Source of the DNA: Neoechinorhynchus agilis
Lineage: Eukaryota > Acanthocephala
Direction: 5' to 3'
NCBI GenBank assembly: GCA_051530055.1
Contig: JBMGUZ010000005.1
Coordinates: forward strand, 62,001 to 126,000
DNA length: 64,000 bases
Each line of letters starts with the position of its first letter. The stretch's first letter is position 1. The position numbers were made by a program, and so were the translations under genes. Of this stretch, positions 20,356 to 32,290 are shown in pieces. The notes under the pieces are model-generated. The model was not told where the DNA came from. It saw only the letters and a list, made by a program, of their open reading frames with translations, and made no database searches.

Positions 20356-22085
20356 CATTTATTTGCATGGTATCGATGGTTATGAGGATCGGGAAATCGA
20401 GAAGTTTCAACGACCAACAGAATCAGCTGGTGGAAGTTCGAGAAAGAGGGAAATGAATAGTGATGCCTTAGCGGTCCTCAGGATCCCATTCGTTAGAGAA
20501 AAACCCAAGAGCGACATCAGGAGGCTCAAAAAGAGACAGGTCTATAAATTCCATCAGTTCACAGGAGCCCTCCGAAAAAGCATCCGGCAAGCAATGTCCA
20601 AGGACGATTGACGTCAAAAATGCCACTTTGCACGAGGAGTAATGCAAACTATTAGACTAAATGTGTTCAATGCGCACAAGAACAGATTCGAGTCGTCTAC
20701 ATTGGGAAGATGGACGTATTTGTGAACAGTTTCGTAATGCATTACCTAAAGAATGCCACTTCCTTTTCAGTTGGTTTCGCTGCTCAGTACCTTCAAGATG
20801 CATTAACCCGCTTGGTCGATCGACAGTGAGAGTGAGGGCTCAAATTCTAGATCAGATATCCATGGGACACGATCTTATTTTATTTGAATTTGGACAGTTC
20901 GATTTAAAGACTAAAGTGGTTTTCAATGACAAGACTATCATTAATTTCAAACCATCAAATAAAATCTAATCTGTATAAAATTAACTGAAATGAATAATAT
21001 TATGTCCAAGGCCCCCAATGATAACTTGGTCACCTTTTCATGTCTAAGGAAACAGAGACCCTCCAAATTAACAAATTTTCGTATGAGGTTATCAATAATC
21101 AGTGAATTGCAAGGAAACATGACCTTAAGTAAATTTTAAAAAGCAGAATTTTACAAATATCTTGCAAATGAAAATCTAGAAAGAGATGTCGACAAAGATG
21201 GGTGGGTTCCAAGATGTTGGGTTAATTCGTCGTTCTCAACCCCCAAGAAATTACGCTATTGATCTCAGAATGGCGTGAGAACCTTCCTCCTGACTATTGG
21301 CAAACGAAACCGTGTCGCCCGAAAGCATCAACCAAAGACCCACATCGAAAGCGATGGGGCGTGCATATCGGGACACCAAGTCTTAAGGAAACTGCGATCC
21401 TCGTTACCTCATCAGTGAGAAGAGTTCCCAGGGATGCCAGAGGAGCAGACTCCAACCACGCCCCGATTTTCGTGTCGAAATTGCCGACAATCGAGAAACC
21501 TGAAAGTAGAGAGCTGTGAGTTCTCGCGGCGAAAGGCCTTTCCCAGATCAACTGTCTGAGGCCATTTACGGGAACATTGTTAGTTCCTGCATGCTGGTAC
21601 CATTCTTCAACTGCCACCACAAATTCTTGGTCAAGACAAAACTTTTCCCTTAGAATTTTCTTCGCCAAGAAAGGCATGACACAGGCAATGAAGATTGTCG
21701 CCACGCCTCATCTGAGAGCTGTACATTTAAAATACGCTAGAGACAAGCCCTCACCTTGTCGTCGAGCTCGGCCAATCCTTCTTTATGTTTGAAGATTGTT
21801 GCCAATAACAATTTCGGGATAAAGAGTGCGTTCTTTATCCGAAATAATGCTTCGTGAGCCGAAAGAGCGCTGACCCTATCACACAGCAACGATAGTTTCG
21901 GTATGATGCGGCCGATCTCAGCTTCCACATTTGAATCAAATGCGCAACTACCCAGGAGGCTGAGTTGCTCTGGAGGCTGAACTCTATGTCCATTCTCGAG
22001 GTCTCCCTAATCAGCGTCTCCAAATCGCGCAGTACAACGGAGGGATCACCTCCGAGCGTAGCCGAATACCATAATTTGTTCAATG
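20356..22085 (-). mobile_element. restriction-like-endonuclease LINE family 1, copy A, 5' truncated
   Basis: From 3' to 5' along the plus strand: a long 3' UTR (about 20360-21200), the endonuclease-type C-terminus (GAWLESAPLASLGTLLTDEV, CRCGSLVDAFGRHGF, about 21290-21700), the RT thumb (about 21740-21930) and the region just after the catalytic box (ATLGGDPSVVLRDLETLIRE). Where other family members have WYLDDATLGG this copy reads WYSATLGG, so the YLDD box is lost. Frames are broken in several places. The same 3' half recurs at 42060-43770 and 51190-53000. Confidence 0.7.
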
Positions 22086-22800
22086 ACTTTTACCTAGGCA
22101 AGGAAACTGTTTATAATGCTGGTAAGCATTCTTCAGAATGAAAGTCACAAAGAGTTTTGACCACGTTGTTGAGGCCCGAGGTTTTAATCCACGATGTGGC
22201 TGCTTGCTGCGAAGGTACGAATTTTTTCTTAGAGACAACGCGATACCATTGAGAAGAGTTGGGAAGGAGTGATTTGATCCTACCTCTATCCTTGTTCAGT
22301 TGGAAACGAGCTCTACAAGGCCAGTGTAATGCTGACCAGAATTTAATTCCTCCCGTAAAGGGAAAGAGCACGCGGGGTTTCATCGAAGCAATTAATTTGC
22401 CTAACTATAGTTAGGAGTCTACACCCGGTAAATAAGTATTTATTAAAGACGTTTCGAAGCTCGTAACTCTTCGAGCCTTGCTTCCAATGGCCAGAGGTCT
22501 TTGAGCACAATGTCCCCATTTTTGACACTTGTTGCATTTCGGATAGGTACAGTCTTGTTGTGAAATTTTGTTTATAAAGAATTTTACTTCCATAGATTGA
22601 AAAGAGCATGGAGATGTTGTTAGCTTGTCTTGAACAGCAACAGGTGTTTTAACCACTGCCCGAGGAATCAGTTTCCCACGTAGTAAAGACTTTAAGAAGA
22701 ATAACAGCTTACATCCGAACTTTTCGAAAGCGACCCTGTCTTCATTATCTATCTCCGGTGAGAGGTCGGAAACGATGAACGTAAATGTATAGCTTTAATC
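22086..22800 (-). mobile_element. Jockey-like LINE piece with ORF1 zinc knuckle (copy A)
   Basis: The minus strand reads VSDLSPEIDNEDRVAFEKFG, then RGKLIPRAVVKTPVAVQDKL and CTYPKCNKCQKWGHCAQ. This aligns with the ORF1 of the plus-strand LINE at 8160-8420 (KEDRDLFESSFGC; FPRCNICQQWGHW). It is followed by a further 270-bp frame (22111-22383) of unclear role, shared with 44364-44636. It is a separate, more diverged member of the same LINE group. Confidence 0.55.
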
Positions 22801-23181
22801 CGTGTATTGCAGGATAGCATCATCCTTAAATCTAGTAAGGAAAAACTCCTGAATTGTTTCTTAAATAAATCGGAGATGAAGTGAATTTTCAAAACTAAAC
22901 CATTAAGCGAAATTGACTTAATATGATTGTAATCATCTTTGAGTGATTTGAGCTACGGCGCTGCGTAAGCCTTGTTAAGGGATTCCCTGGGTTGAACGGG
23001 GTTCGTCGTTATTGAGATCCAAAATGGTCATTTTTTAACTTGGTATCGAGGTACTGTGAATCCCTTGAATTCGCACGATGTTGAGGTTTTCGTTGTATGT
23101 TCCCGAGGTGTTCATGGCTCACTCCATGAATGAAAATCCACCCATGTCTTCGTCCATATCCATTGATTCCGTCACTTAGTC
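22801..23181. repeat. duplicated non-coding segment
   Basis: Shared almost base for base with 47385-47751 apart from a short deletion in the latter. Nothing recognised in it. It probably belongs to the 5' part of the minus-strand LINE piece. Confidence 0.4.
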
Positions 23182-23479
23182 GTCTTAACGAGTTTAATTC
23201 ATTGTTTTAACATTATTTTCTGGTCGACATGAAAAAATACAAAATTAATGATTTGTTATTGATTTGGTTTCGATTTGTAGAGGGAACATAACGCGTTTTA
23301 TTAATAATGCGTTCAAATGGGCATAAATTTTTGTTCATTGGTACACTCGACAGTGTTCGACCGGTTGAGATAATACATTTTTTAAGAGCAATAAATAACC
23401 TTAGCACTGAATTGTAAAGACCTTTAGAGTTTGTTGAAGAAACAAAGTCAAATGAAACGTTAATGTAATCTTTCTGGCG
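23182..23479. repeat. module z, copy C
   Basis: Starts at AACGAGTTTAATTCA and is shared with 47752-48050 and 58692-58980. The left border is sharp in the comparison with 58692, where the preceding sequence is unrelated. The minus strand has a short frame, RLFIA.KK.IISTGRTLSSV, in all three copies; at 58768-59106 it is part of a 112-codon frame reaching into module a. Confidence 0.55.
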
Positions 23480-24478
23480 AAAAGCTAAAGTTATAAAACC
23501 TTTTGCGTAAATGCTAAAATTGGTTTTTGGAAGTATGAATTCATTTCCTTCAGGATGTCAATGCTTCGCGGTCACATTGACATCTTCAATGTCCATTTTC
23601 ATCCCTAATTGTGGAATTGAAACAAACAGAAATCTTCATCGATGGTAACAAAAATTTTCTTTAATTTTTTTCGGTGCCCTCTGAAGCGTCCGAGCGGACA
23701 CTGTACTCGTCATTGGGCTTTGGCCTGAGGCCGCAACTTACTGTAAATTGTTTCGAGATAGAAGTGAAAGTTAGAAAGCTGTTTTTCGCAGTGAGAGTTC
23801 GTTAGCGAAAATCGATACTCTTTTGATGTTCTTTGCAAAGTGAGCCTTACCTTAACTCACGGAGAAAAACTTCTTGCGCTCTTCGCTATCTATGAACTCG
23901 TCAATAAACACCTTACCTTGAAAGTTGCGACGAATTCAACAGAGCTTAAAAAACTAAAATTATACTTAATTTTTACCTTTCAATACAAGTATATTTGAAT
24001 CTTTGCTAAAAACCAAAGGGAATGAAATATAAAAGTCGTTAAAATAAATCGTGCATTCAAAAATTAACTTCATTGGGGTTGAGTCAAGAGTTTTCATCGC
24101 AAATTCTACTTAGTATACAACGCCTATGCTTTTTCGAGGCAATAAAAAGAATTAACGATATTCTTCAGGTCATTTCAAGCCAATGGTCGTCTTTCAAGGA
24201 AAATAACTACAAGACCGCTTTTTTAGACATATTAGAATATTTCACAACGGAACAGCAAAGCTTGAAAATCTGTTTCTACCATCTTTGGACAGCATTTTAT
24301 TAAAAATCGATAGAGACTTCTTGTTCGAAGAATGAAATGATGGATGAGCAATAGAAAGCTCAGGAAAATATTATTGCTACCATCAAAATTCGCATTCGAT
24401 GCCCTAAAGTGTTGAATGGAGGTTTCGAGCATCGTCGTATCCGAATTTATTGGCAATACTTTAAGTGATTTAATGATC
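23480..24478. repeat. module a, copy C
   Basis: Homologous to copies A, B and D. A 76-codon plus-strand frame (24073-24303, MGLSQEFSSQILLSIQRLCF) is kept with few changes in copies B (48642) and D (59577). Copy A keeps the same sequence without this start. Function unknown. Confidence 0.65.
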
Positions 24479-25303
24479 AAGAATTACCAAACGATCCGGT
24501 CATCTTTAAAAAATAATTTATATTAAATAGTTTTTATTCGACGTTTTTTAGGTTGACCATGGTATAAAATATTTGAAATATTACAATATTGTTTGTGTAA
24601 CTTTAAAAGACTGTAAAAATTATACGATCACAATTATAGTTGCAAATGATTAAAAGGTATCAAATGATAAATTAAGATGTAGAACAAAGTAATTCTAATT
24701 TACAGCTTTGTCGTGCTTTGAGAACGGCGTTACCTCTGCACAACAAAACGTGCGCGGAAGGTCAAGTAATTTAAAAATTAAATTTTTGTAGAACCGTTAG
24801 AAAATCTTGTGTCCCCTTATCATAGATATTGCAATTATTTTATTTTTTTGAAGTCTGATCAACCGGTAACTTTTATTCAGTTTCTATGTGGGGCCTTTTT
24901 ACGGTTTATATCGGTGGGCTGCGCGCCCAAGGAAAATTATCAGCCGTGAAAAAGGCTACACATAGATATTTTATTTTATATTTGAGCACTGATTTTGATC
25001 ACGGCTGTTTAAAAAGAAACTCAAATCAACAGATGAATTGATTTACTTTTTAAAATATTTTCAATTTTCCATGGTATTTATCATAAGCACTTACTTTGAA
25101 TAACTACAGTCGTAGAGATCAATAAATCGTTGTTTTGCAATCTTGTTTTACTTTATTCGATTAGAAAATAGTTTTACGCGGCCAAGTTTAATTCGAAAAT
25201 CTGATGTTTGATTTAAAGAATGCTTGCCTTCACTGGATCTTATGTCAAGCAGAATTGCAGATGAATGTAAATTCATATGTACTATATCGATTTATTTTTT
25301 CTT
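24479..25303. repeat. module b, copy C
   Basis: Starts with CAAGAATTACCAAACGATCC directly after the end of module a and is shared with 41206-42030 and 59981-60745. It contains a short plus frame, WGLFTVYIGGLRAQGKLS, and a near-palindrome, AGCCGTGAAAAAGGCT (about 24941-24956). In copies A and B the 281-residue gene module occupies this place. Confidence 0.65.
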
Positions 25304-26790
25304 TACATTACATTGGGCCCATTACATGTCATCCGGACGCTGGCAGCGTTCCATCGCTGGACCGCCAGACTCAAGTTTTGTCGCAAGAAAGTGATTGACT
25401 GCGGCTCCGTCGCATTCGCGATACGTCGCCCCAGTTCATTCACGAATTCCGCTGCGGCCTTTTCAAATGCCCCGTAAGTCTCTACTCCGAAAGGCAGGAA
25501 TAAAAACTGAGAGGCTAACTCATGATACTTCGCGGTCCTACGTTCCTCCGCTCTCGTTGCCGCGGCTTCTGCGCCTAATTTAGCGGTCGTTATATTGCAG
25601 TTTGCCAGCGTATCGACGCATGTTGCGTCCCATATAAGGCATCTGCCACGTGATCGGGGAAAGATCGTTACCTCGTCAGGACGTTTCCCGTCTGGGCGGC
25701 AGAGATTTTTTGGCTCCAGGATGCAGGGCACATGAATCGATCTCAGCGCTCGACTTATGATAGCATTGATTTCAGCATGGCGGGGAAAACGTCCTGGGGA
25801 CAGTTTACATGGGAGTCCCTTGGTGTCCACTGTGACACCACATCGACATTTATGAGCGACGCAAATGTCCATTCCGAATCTGAGACAGTAAGCAATACGG
25901 AAGGTCTCATCATCCAGCAAAGTGCCCAAATTTGAGGATGGTAGAGCATCAAGCCAGGCTCCAGATTCTTTGGTCGAACAAGCAGCGAGACGGATCCCAG
26001 CCATTTTATCCATCTGGTCTTGTAATTGAGATTGAACCCGATGAACGAGTGGAGAATCCAACGCTTGCTGTTTGTTGCTTTCTCCAGGTATCTGTGTTTG
26101 CCAGCTTAATGTTGTCCAATTTCACAAAAGCTCGATCGAAATGCTCCGCGTTGACCTCATTAAAAATATTAGTTGAGTACTTAAGACTAGCACAAATGGA
26201 GGCAAGGAAAGCCGGTAAAGTGACATCTTTAGTCTGTAGTAGTCCGGAACCCCCACTTAATGTCGGTAATGTAGCTTGTCTCCATGATGTATCGTCAGAG
26301 GCGATGTTAAGCGTTTTCTCCAGCTCATCGCAAAATAGGCAGTCCAATTTATCGAGGTCGTCCGTGTTGTCGAAGGCAGGAACAGTCCTTAGTTTGTGCA
26401 GGAGCTTAGGCATGAAGAGGCAGTTCTTTATCAAGAAGATTGCTTCATGGCTCTTCAAATCCGATGTTCTCTTGCATATCAGCTTTAGCTCTGAAGCGGT
26501 CATTTCAATATCCTTTGGAAGATTCTCCTTCATCACGCAAGATCCCAATAGACGAAGCTTACTAAGATTAATGGTTTCTATTCCTAGTGCAACCGATGAA
26601 AACTCATCCAATATAATTGGCTCGTTTTTTCCCTTCATGTTTAGCAGCAGAATTTGGCACTTTGCGAAATTGAGTTGCAACCCCAGTTCTTTGGTTTTTT
26701 CTACGAGTATTTTAAAATCGTCCAGAACTATTGCTGCTACGTTTGTCGTTGTCGGACTTTACATCGTTGCCGAAAACTAACTGTTAGTGA
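25304..26790 (-). mobile_element. restriction-like-endonuclease LINE family 2, copy C, 5' truncated
   Basis: The minus strand encodes two overlapping frames. The first, 26680-26006, is the RT thumb region (MQLNFAKCQILLL, SHEAIFLIKNCLFMPKLLHK, LPTLSGGSGL). The second, 26061-25303, is the C-terminus (SGAWLDALPSSNLGTLLDDE, CRCGVTVDTKG, FPRHAEINAIISRALRS, then GKRPDEVTIF and WDATCVDTLA). C-C-H-type residues followed by RH and then RPD...D fit the restriction-like endonuclease of early-branching LINEs such as R2. The element stops at the position of the YxDD box, and one frame change separates the two parts. The 3' end abuts module b. Confidence 0.75.
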
Positions 26791-27382
26791 ACTTTTCAAA
26801 CTTTCAGCGCTTGCTTTATTCTCAAAAATATGAATTTTGGACGCATTATCCATTTTTTATTTTTTAAAAACCTATTGTTAGTCGTCGTATGCGCTTTTGA
26901 AGAACTTCGGAATCGTTTTTAGATTCTAATAACCAAGAAATAAGCGTTTACGTTTTGGTTTTTAATTTTTTTGTCAGTTCAAACCTTAAAATAATTATGT
27001 TCTTTACGTAACATTCAGGCGCATTGCTTTTGGCTAATTTCAAAGCGATAATCGATGTTTTATTCTTTGAATGCCGAATAAGTTTAAAGGGTAAATACGG
27101 ACCGCTATGCCAAATTCGACGTTTCGGGTTTTATGGACTTTTTCTTCCCATTTACACCAGCAAATAAAATAGAACAACAGTGCAATATTCTTCGTCCGTT
27201 TAACGATCCAAAATTAATGGTGAAATCTTTTGAACCAGACAAATAATTTATTGCTTCCGGTTTTTTTATCGTTATGTTTGTTTATGGTGGAAATTGTGAA
27301 GGAGTTTTATTAAATCCCATAAAAGGAGCTCCGTTCAAAGGCCTAGATTTTTGTATCTACACGACGAAAGCTGAATCATTAG
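26791..27382. repeat. duplicated tail next to LINE family 2, copy C
   Basis: About 590 bp nearly identical to 62021-62611. The minus strand has a mostly open stretch (for example INYLSGSKDFTINFGSLNGR) broken by a few stops. Not recognised. The duplication ends abruptly at GCTGAATCATTA in both copies. Confidence 0.5.
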
Positions 27383-27850
27383 TTAGGTTTATCCAAGCCG
27401 TCCGAAAGCTTCTGGAGTCATTTATTCTGCAGTTCAGCAAATAGTCATCGTGTTCCCGCTTTGAACATTTAGCGAATCCGAAGTCGGTTACCTTTACTTA
27501 GCCGTTTTCTTTAACTAAAATATTCTCAGCTTTAATATCCCAGTGGGCAACCTTAATTCGATGTAAATAATCGAAAACGAGGACAATTTGAGCTCTGATA
27601 AATCTATTTTATTCTTCACTAAATCATCGTTTTGCACGCAAATGTTCATACAAATCTCCGGTTTGTATTAAATTCATCACAATGTACAAATGGCCGTTAT
27701 ACTTATACGATCCCTAGAAATCCACAATATTTGAAATGAATATATTACTCAGCATTGCCTCTTCATTAACTGTTCGCTTTGTTTGTCTAGTTTGGAAGAG
27801 ATGGAATTTTTCATGTACTTTTACTGCAAAATGATCGTGTTGTGAGATCC
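27383..27850 (-). pseudogene. AGC (PKA catalytic-like) kinase fragment, copy 1
   Basis: The minus strand reads YKYNGHLYIVMNLIQTGDLY, then AQIVLVFDYLHRIKVAHWDI, KAENILVKENG and VKVTDFGFAKCSKREHDDYL. This follows PKA catalytic subunits (NLYMVMEYVPGGEMFSHL, AQIVLTFEYLHS, RDLKPENLL, QVTDFGFAK). The HRD arginine is Trp here, and stops interrupt the frame, for instance after HLRAKR and after ENG. It is a dead copy, shared with 34340-34850. No parent gene is in the window. Confidence 0.7.
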
Positions 27851-28690
27851 ATCAGAAACCTTCTTTGGATGGTCATTGAATGAAGATGGAACCCAGACAC
27901 CCTTCAAAAGAATCAATTTTTCGTTTCGTCCGAGGGACGAAAACAAAAATGAAAGAATGCTCAAGAAGTGGATTTTTATATCAACATTTAATTTTAGTTA
28001 ATTTTTGTGATCTCGCTGATTTGTTGACTTGCTTATGCGAGTTAATAAAATACCGAGATGTTCAACGTATTATGGAAAGTAGTCTTGGATAAATTAAAGG
28101 TTAGTCCAGTTTTCTATACGATTATTTATTAGTCCAACTCAAATCGATTAACTTGCTAATTCGTTGCAATCGTGGTGTTAATATATATTGATTTATTGTG
28201 TTAATATGATTATCCATTTATCCAAATATAATAAGATGCGCCAAAATTTATTTTTTGAATTTTTCGATTTACGTTTTTGAAGACTCATGGGACCTTATTC
28301 TTAACGCCGCCAAACTCAGACCGATTATCACCTTTGACTTTACCGATCACATTTGAGGATTTCGTTTTAATGGACTAGCAGGCAAATTGATCAGAAAATG
28401 CCAGTTATCATTCAATTAACCGATTTTGAGAGGTAGAGATATAAAAGTAAATTCGAGTTTGGCGATGTTTTCCCCGGATTGTTGATGGTGTTGATCATTT
28501 ATTTTAAAATATTTCGTAAGCATTTTGCTTACCCTTTCAGCTATATCTACAAATTAAGCTACAAGTCAGAATTTGACTATAGGCGTGGATCCGCGGGTTC
28601 GCCAAGCGCCGTGACCTACATATAAGCTGCGGTGATCTAACGTTTTGTTTTGTCAAGGAGTTTCGGAATTACTAGCATATGATTCGCTTT
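27851..28690. other. intergenic, nothing recognised
   Basis: AT-rich, with no protein-like frame beyond a short 70-codon open stretch without family resemblance. Confidence 0.35.
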
Positions 28691-31600
28691 CTTACGCTCC
28701 ATGGTTACATTCCTATGATGTATATTGCCTCCATTACCAATCTCCTCCGTAAATTAGCCTCAGGCTGTATTATTGATGCTCGTCGGAAGTCCACACGGTG
28801 TTTTTCCTTCTCCTGATGATTGGGGATCGCGGAGGAACCATCAAACCTCCTGCACGCCTGTTTGTGTTGCGCTAGTCTTTTGGACAATCCTTGCATCGTT
28901 TGCCCCACATAGATAGGATCACATTCGATGCATGGGATTTTATATACTCCTTTGTGGCATTCTCTACTGTTCTTCTTCTTGAGCAATCCCGTGGTAGTTA
29001 GACCTTTGTTGTACGAGATTCTTAGGTTCGGATATTTCCTCTTCAGACTATTTAGCTTCTTACTTGTTGTATCGCTCACGAACTTAAGAGATCCATACAT
29101 CTTGGGTTCGGCTGTCTTGGTTTCTTTTACTCATTTTGGACTGTTGATTCGTTGCGTGCCCCGCTTGATTATCAACCATTTCGATATTCTTGATTGAGTG
29201 TGCTCACTTTTGACGTTATTTGTTTGGCTCGTTGGAGGTAAGAAGTTACTGTGGATAGTTTGTGTTGCATAGGCTGGTAACTGGTCCATACTGGGGGTCC
29301 CCAAGTTAGGTTTATGGTACATCAACGTTTCGACTGTACCTCTTTTTGCCCGATCCATGAAGGAGATGTGACCATTTTCCTCTTGCTCAACTGACCATTG
29401 AATATCACTACTTCGCTAATGACTGGTCCATACTGGGAGTCCCGAAGGTAAGTTAGGTTTATGGTACATCAACGTTTCGACTGTGCTTCTTTTTGGCCGA
29501 TACATGAAAGAGATGTGACCATTTTCCTCTTGCTCAACCTACCATTGAATATCACTACTTCGCTAATGACTGGTCCATACTGGGAGTCCCGAAGGTAAGT
29601 TAGGTTTATGGTACATCAACGTTTCGACTGTGCTTCTTTTTGGCCGATCCATGAAAGAGATGTGACCATTTTCCTCTTTCTCGACTGACCATTGAATATC
29701 ACTACTTCGCTAATGACTGGTCCATACTGGGAGTCCCGAAGGTAAGTTAGGTTTATGGTACATCAACGTTTCGACTGTGCTTCTTTTTGGCCGATCCATG
29801 AAAGAGATGTGACCATTTTCCTCTTGCTCAACTGACCATTGAATATCACTACTTCGCTAATGACTGGTCCATACTGGGAGTCCCGAAGGTAAGTTAGGTT
29901 TATGGTACATCAACGTTTCGACTGTGCTTCTTTTTGGCCGATCCATGAAAGAGATGTGACCATTTTCTTCTTGCTCAACCTACCATTGAATATCACTACT
30001 TCGCTAATGACTGGTCCATACTGGGAGTCCCGAAGGTAAGTTAGGTTTATGGTACATCAACGTTTCGACTGTGCTTCTTTTTGCCCGATCCATGAAAGAG
30101 ATGTGACCATTTTCCTCTTGCTCAACTGACCATTGAATATCACTACTTCGCTAATGACTGGTCCATACTGGGAGTCCCGAAGGTAAGTTAGGTTTATGGT
30201 ACATCAACGTTTCGACTGTGCCTCTTTTTGCCCGATCCATGAAAGAGATGTGACCATTTTCCTCTTTCTCGACTGACCATTGAATATCACTACTTCGCTA
30301 ATGACTGGTCCATACTGGGAGTCCCGAAGGTAAGTTAGGTTTATGGTACATCAACGTTTCGACTGTGCTTCTTTTTGGCCGATCCATGAAAGAGATGTGA
30401 CCATTTTCCTCTTGCTCAACTTACCATTGAATATCACTACTTCGCTAATGACTGGTCCATACTGGGAGTCCCGAAGGTAAGTTAGGTTTATGGTACATCA
30501 ACGTTTCGACTGTGCTTCTTTTTGGCCGATACATGAAAGAGATGTGACCATTTTCCTCTTTCTCGACTGACCATTGAATATCACTACTTCGCTAATGACT
30601 GGTCCATACTGGGAGTCCCGAAGGTTAGTTAGGTTTATGGTACATCAACGTTTCGACTGTGCCTCTTTTTGCCCGATCCATGAAAGAGATGTGACCATTT
30701 TTCTCTTTCTCGACTGACCATTGAATATCACCACTTACTTCGCTGGTGACTGGTCTATACTGGGGGTCCCCAAGTTAGGCATATGGTACATCACCGTTTC
30801 GACTGTACCTCTTTTTGATCGATCCATAAAGGAGATGTGACCATTTTCCTCTTGCTCAACTGACCATTGAATATCACTACTTCGCTAATGACTGGTCCAT
30901 ACTGGGAGTCCCGAGGGTAAGTTAGGTTTATGGTACATCGACGTTTCGACTGTACCTATTTTTGCCCGATCCACCTCTTGCTCAACTGACCATTGAATAT
31001 CGCTACTTCATTTAAATCTTCCTTAAGTCTGTTATGGTCGATATTCTGGTTCGTAATGATAAACGCATCATCCACATATCTTCTCTTCAACCTATGATGT
31101 ATCGTTTGGAGGTTAGAAACTTGTCCTCCCATTTGCGCATATAAAGGTCTGCCAGGACTGGTGCTGGAGGTGATCCCATAGCCATACCATCATACTGTTC
31201 ATAATATTTGTGATTGAATTCGAATGACGTTTTACACGTACACCAACTTAGGAGGTCCAGTCCTGGTTCAGGACAATTCTGTTCTAGTAAATAAGCAGCC
31301 ATATTCATTGTCTCCACTAATGAGATGTTAGTAGATCGAGAATTAACGCCCGCTGTGAAAAATTGATGTTCGTGATGTTGTCCCTGTCTGATGAAAGCAG
31401 CGAAAGCTGGGCTATCGGCAATATACGAGGTCGCAGGTGGTTGAGATTGCCGAAGTATACTATTTATTTTCGTTGCCAATTTGGGATTGAACGAATCATA
31501 TGAAGCGATGATCTGACGGAATTGTAAACTCGGCTTATGTATTTTGGGGGATAAATATAAAGACGCGCTGGATGCGAATGTGGATTTCGTTTGCTGATGA

Positions 31601-32290
31601 AAGAGATTCGATATGCGCGACGAATTGACTAATTTTCTTAACATCGAGTTCAGTTCCGTCTCCCTCTTCCTTGTAGGGTCATAATGGAGTTCCTTGAATT
31701 TTTAAGACGAGAGTAGATTGTGGGCAGCTATATTGTATTCATCTAAATCGACGACGACTGTGGCTCTTCTTTTGTCTGATTTTAGTATGGCAATTGACTC
31801 GATTTTTTTATGCTGGCAAGAATCTCGTTCGCCCCTTTCTGTAATCTTCTGTTGTGGTGCCTTACGGTGATATCATATCCACTAATAGTACACAATTCAT
31901 TTGGTCAATCCTTGATTAGTAGCTCCGTATCCACGCTTATCTCTTTATCTTTCAGATTGTTAGCTGCTACATAGTCTGGACCTTTGTTCAATAACGTTTT
32001 ATCTTCTGCTCTGAAAATATAACCAGAGTAGTTGACGAAGTATTCTCTCCTCGCAGTCTGTTTGGGTCTCAATCGTTCTTATTTCTTTTGGTGTCTTGCT
32101 TTAAGATTACTAAGCGCTGCTTGATTGTTCAGCCGCATGTTTTATCTGGTGATGATTGTTTGATAGACAATCCGACTGAAAAATTGATTTTATTAAAATC
32201 TCAAGCTTTCGCCGTCCAACGACTTCTTCAGGGTGTAATCTGCAATGCGAGTGGAGTGGAATGGAGGTTCACAGGAGATTCATGACGGCA
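28691..32290 (-). mobile_element. Penelope-like element 1, with internal minisatellite
   Basis: Read 5' to 3' on the minus strand: an N-terminal part (SGYIFRAEDKTLLNKGPDYV, about 32000-31930); RT block (IAILKSDKRRATVVVDLDEY, about 31790-31720); RT core at 31644-31087 (SLYLSPKIHKPSLQFRQIIA, YYEQYDGMAMGSPPAPVLAD); a minisatellite; and a GIY-YIG endonuclease at 29100-28705 (GVYKIPCIECDPIYVGQTMQ, LAQHKQACRR). The order RT then GIY-YIG is diagnostic of endonuclease-bearing Penelope-like elements. The RT sequence is broken by frame changes. Its IQW...FLD-type segment has been multiplied into a tandem array between the two domains. Confidence 0.85.
29281..31010. repeat. 147-bp minisatellite, 12 units, made of Penelope RT sequence
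   Basis: CTGG TCCATACTGGG-type unit starts lie at 29281, 29423, 29570, 29717, 29864, 30011, 30158, 30305, 30452, 30599, 30750 and 30892. Eight successive spacings are exactly 147 bp; the outer ones are 142, 151 and 142. On the minus strand each unit reads DIQWSVEQEENGHISFMDRA and then KRGTVETLMYHKPN, the Penelope RT segment seen as IQWTIEEEDHGKFPFLD in element 2. The 49-codon period keeps frame, but typical units have a TAG after the repeated segment, so a long fused protein is not expected. Confidence 0.9.

Noticed and set aside
20661-20969. 102-codon plus-strand frame (also at 42396-42704) as a conserved gene
   Set aside because: It lies in the 3' UTR of LINE family 1, is disrupted in copy B, and its near-identity in two copies is explained by recent block duplication.
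25932-26780. 282-codon plus-strand frame, identical at 61162-62010
   Set aside because: It is antisense to the LINE family 2 RT, which has recognisable motifs. The identity reflects duplication, not selection on this strand.
29281-31010. A CRISPR array
   Set aside because: Units are contiguous 147-bp repeats without unique spacers, and they encode a Penelope RT segment in an animal genome.
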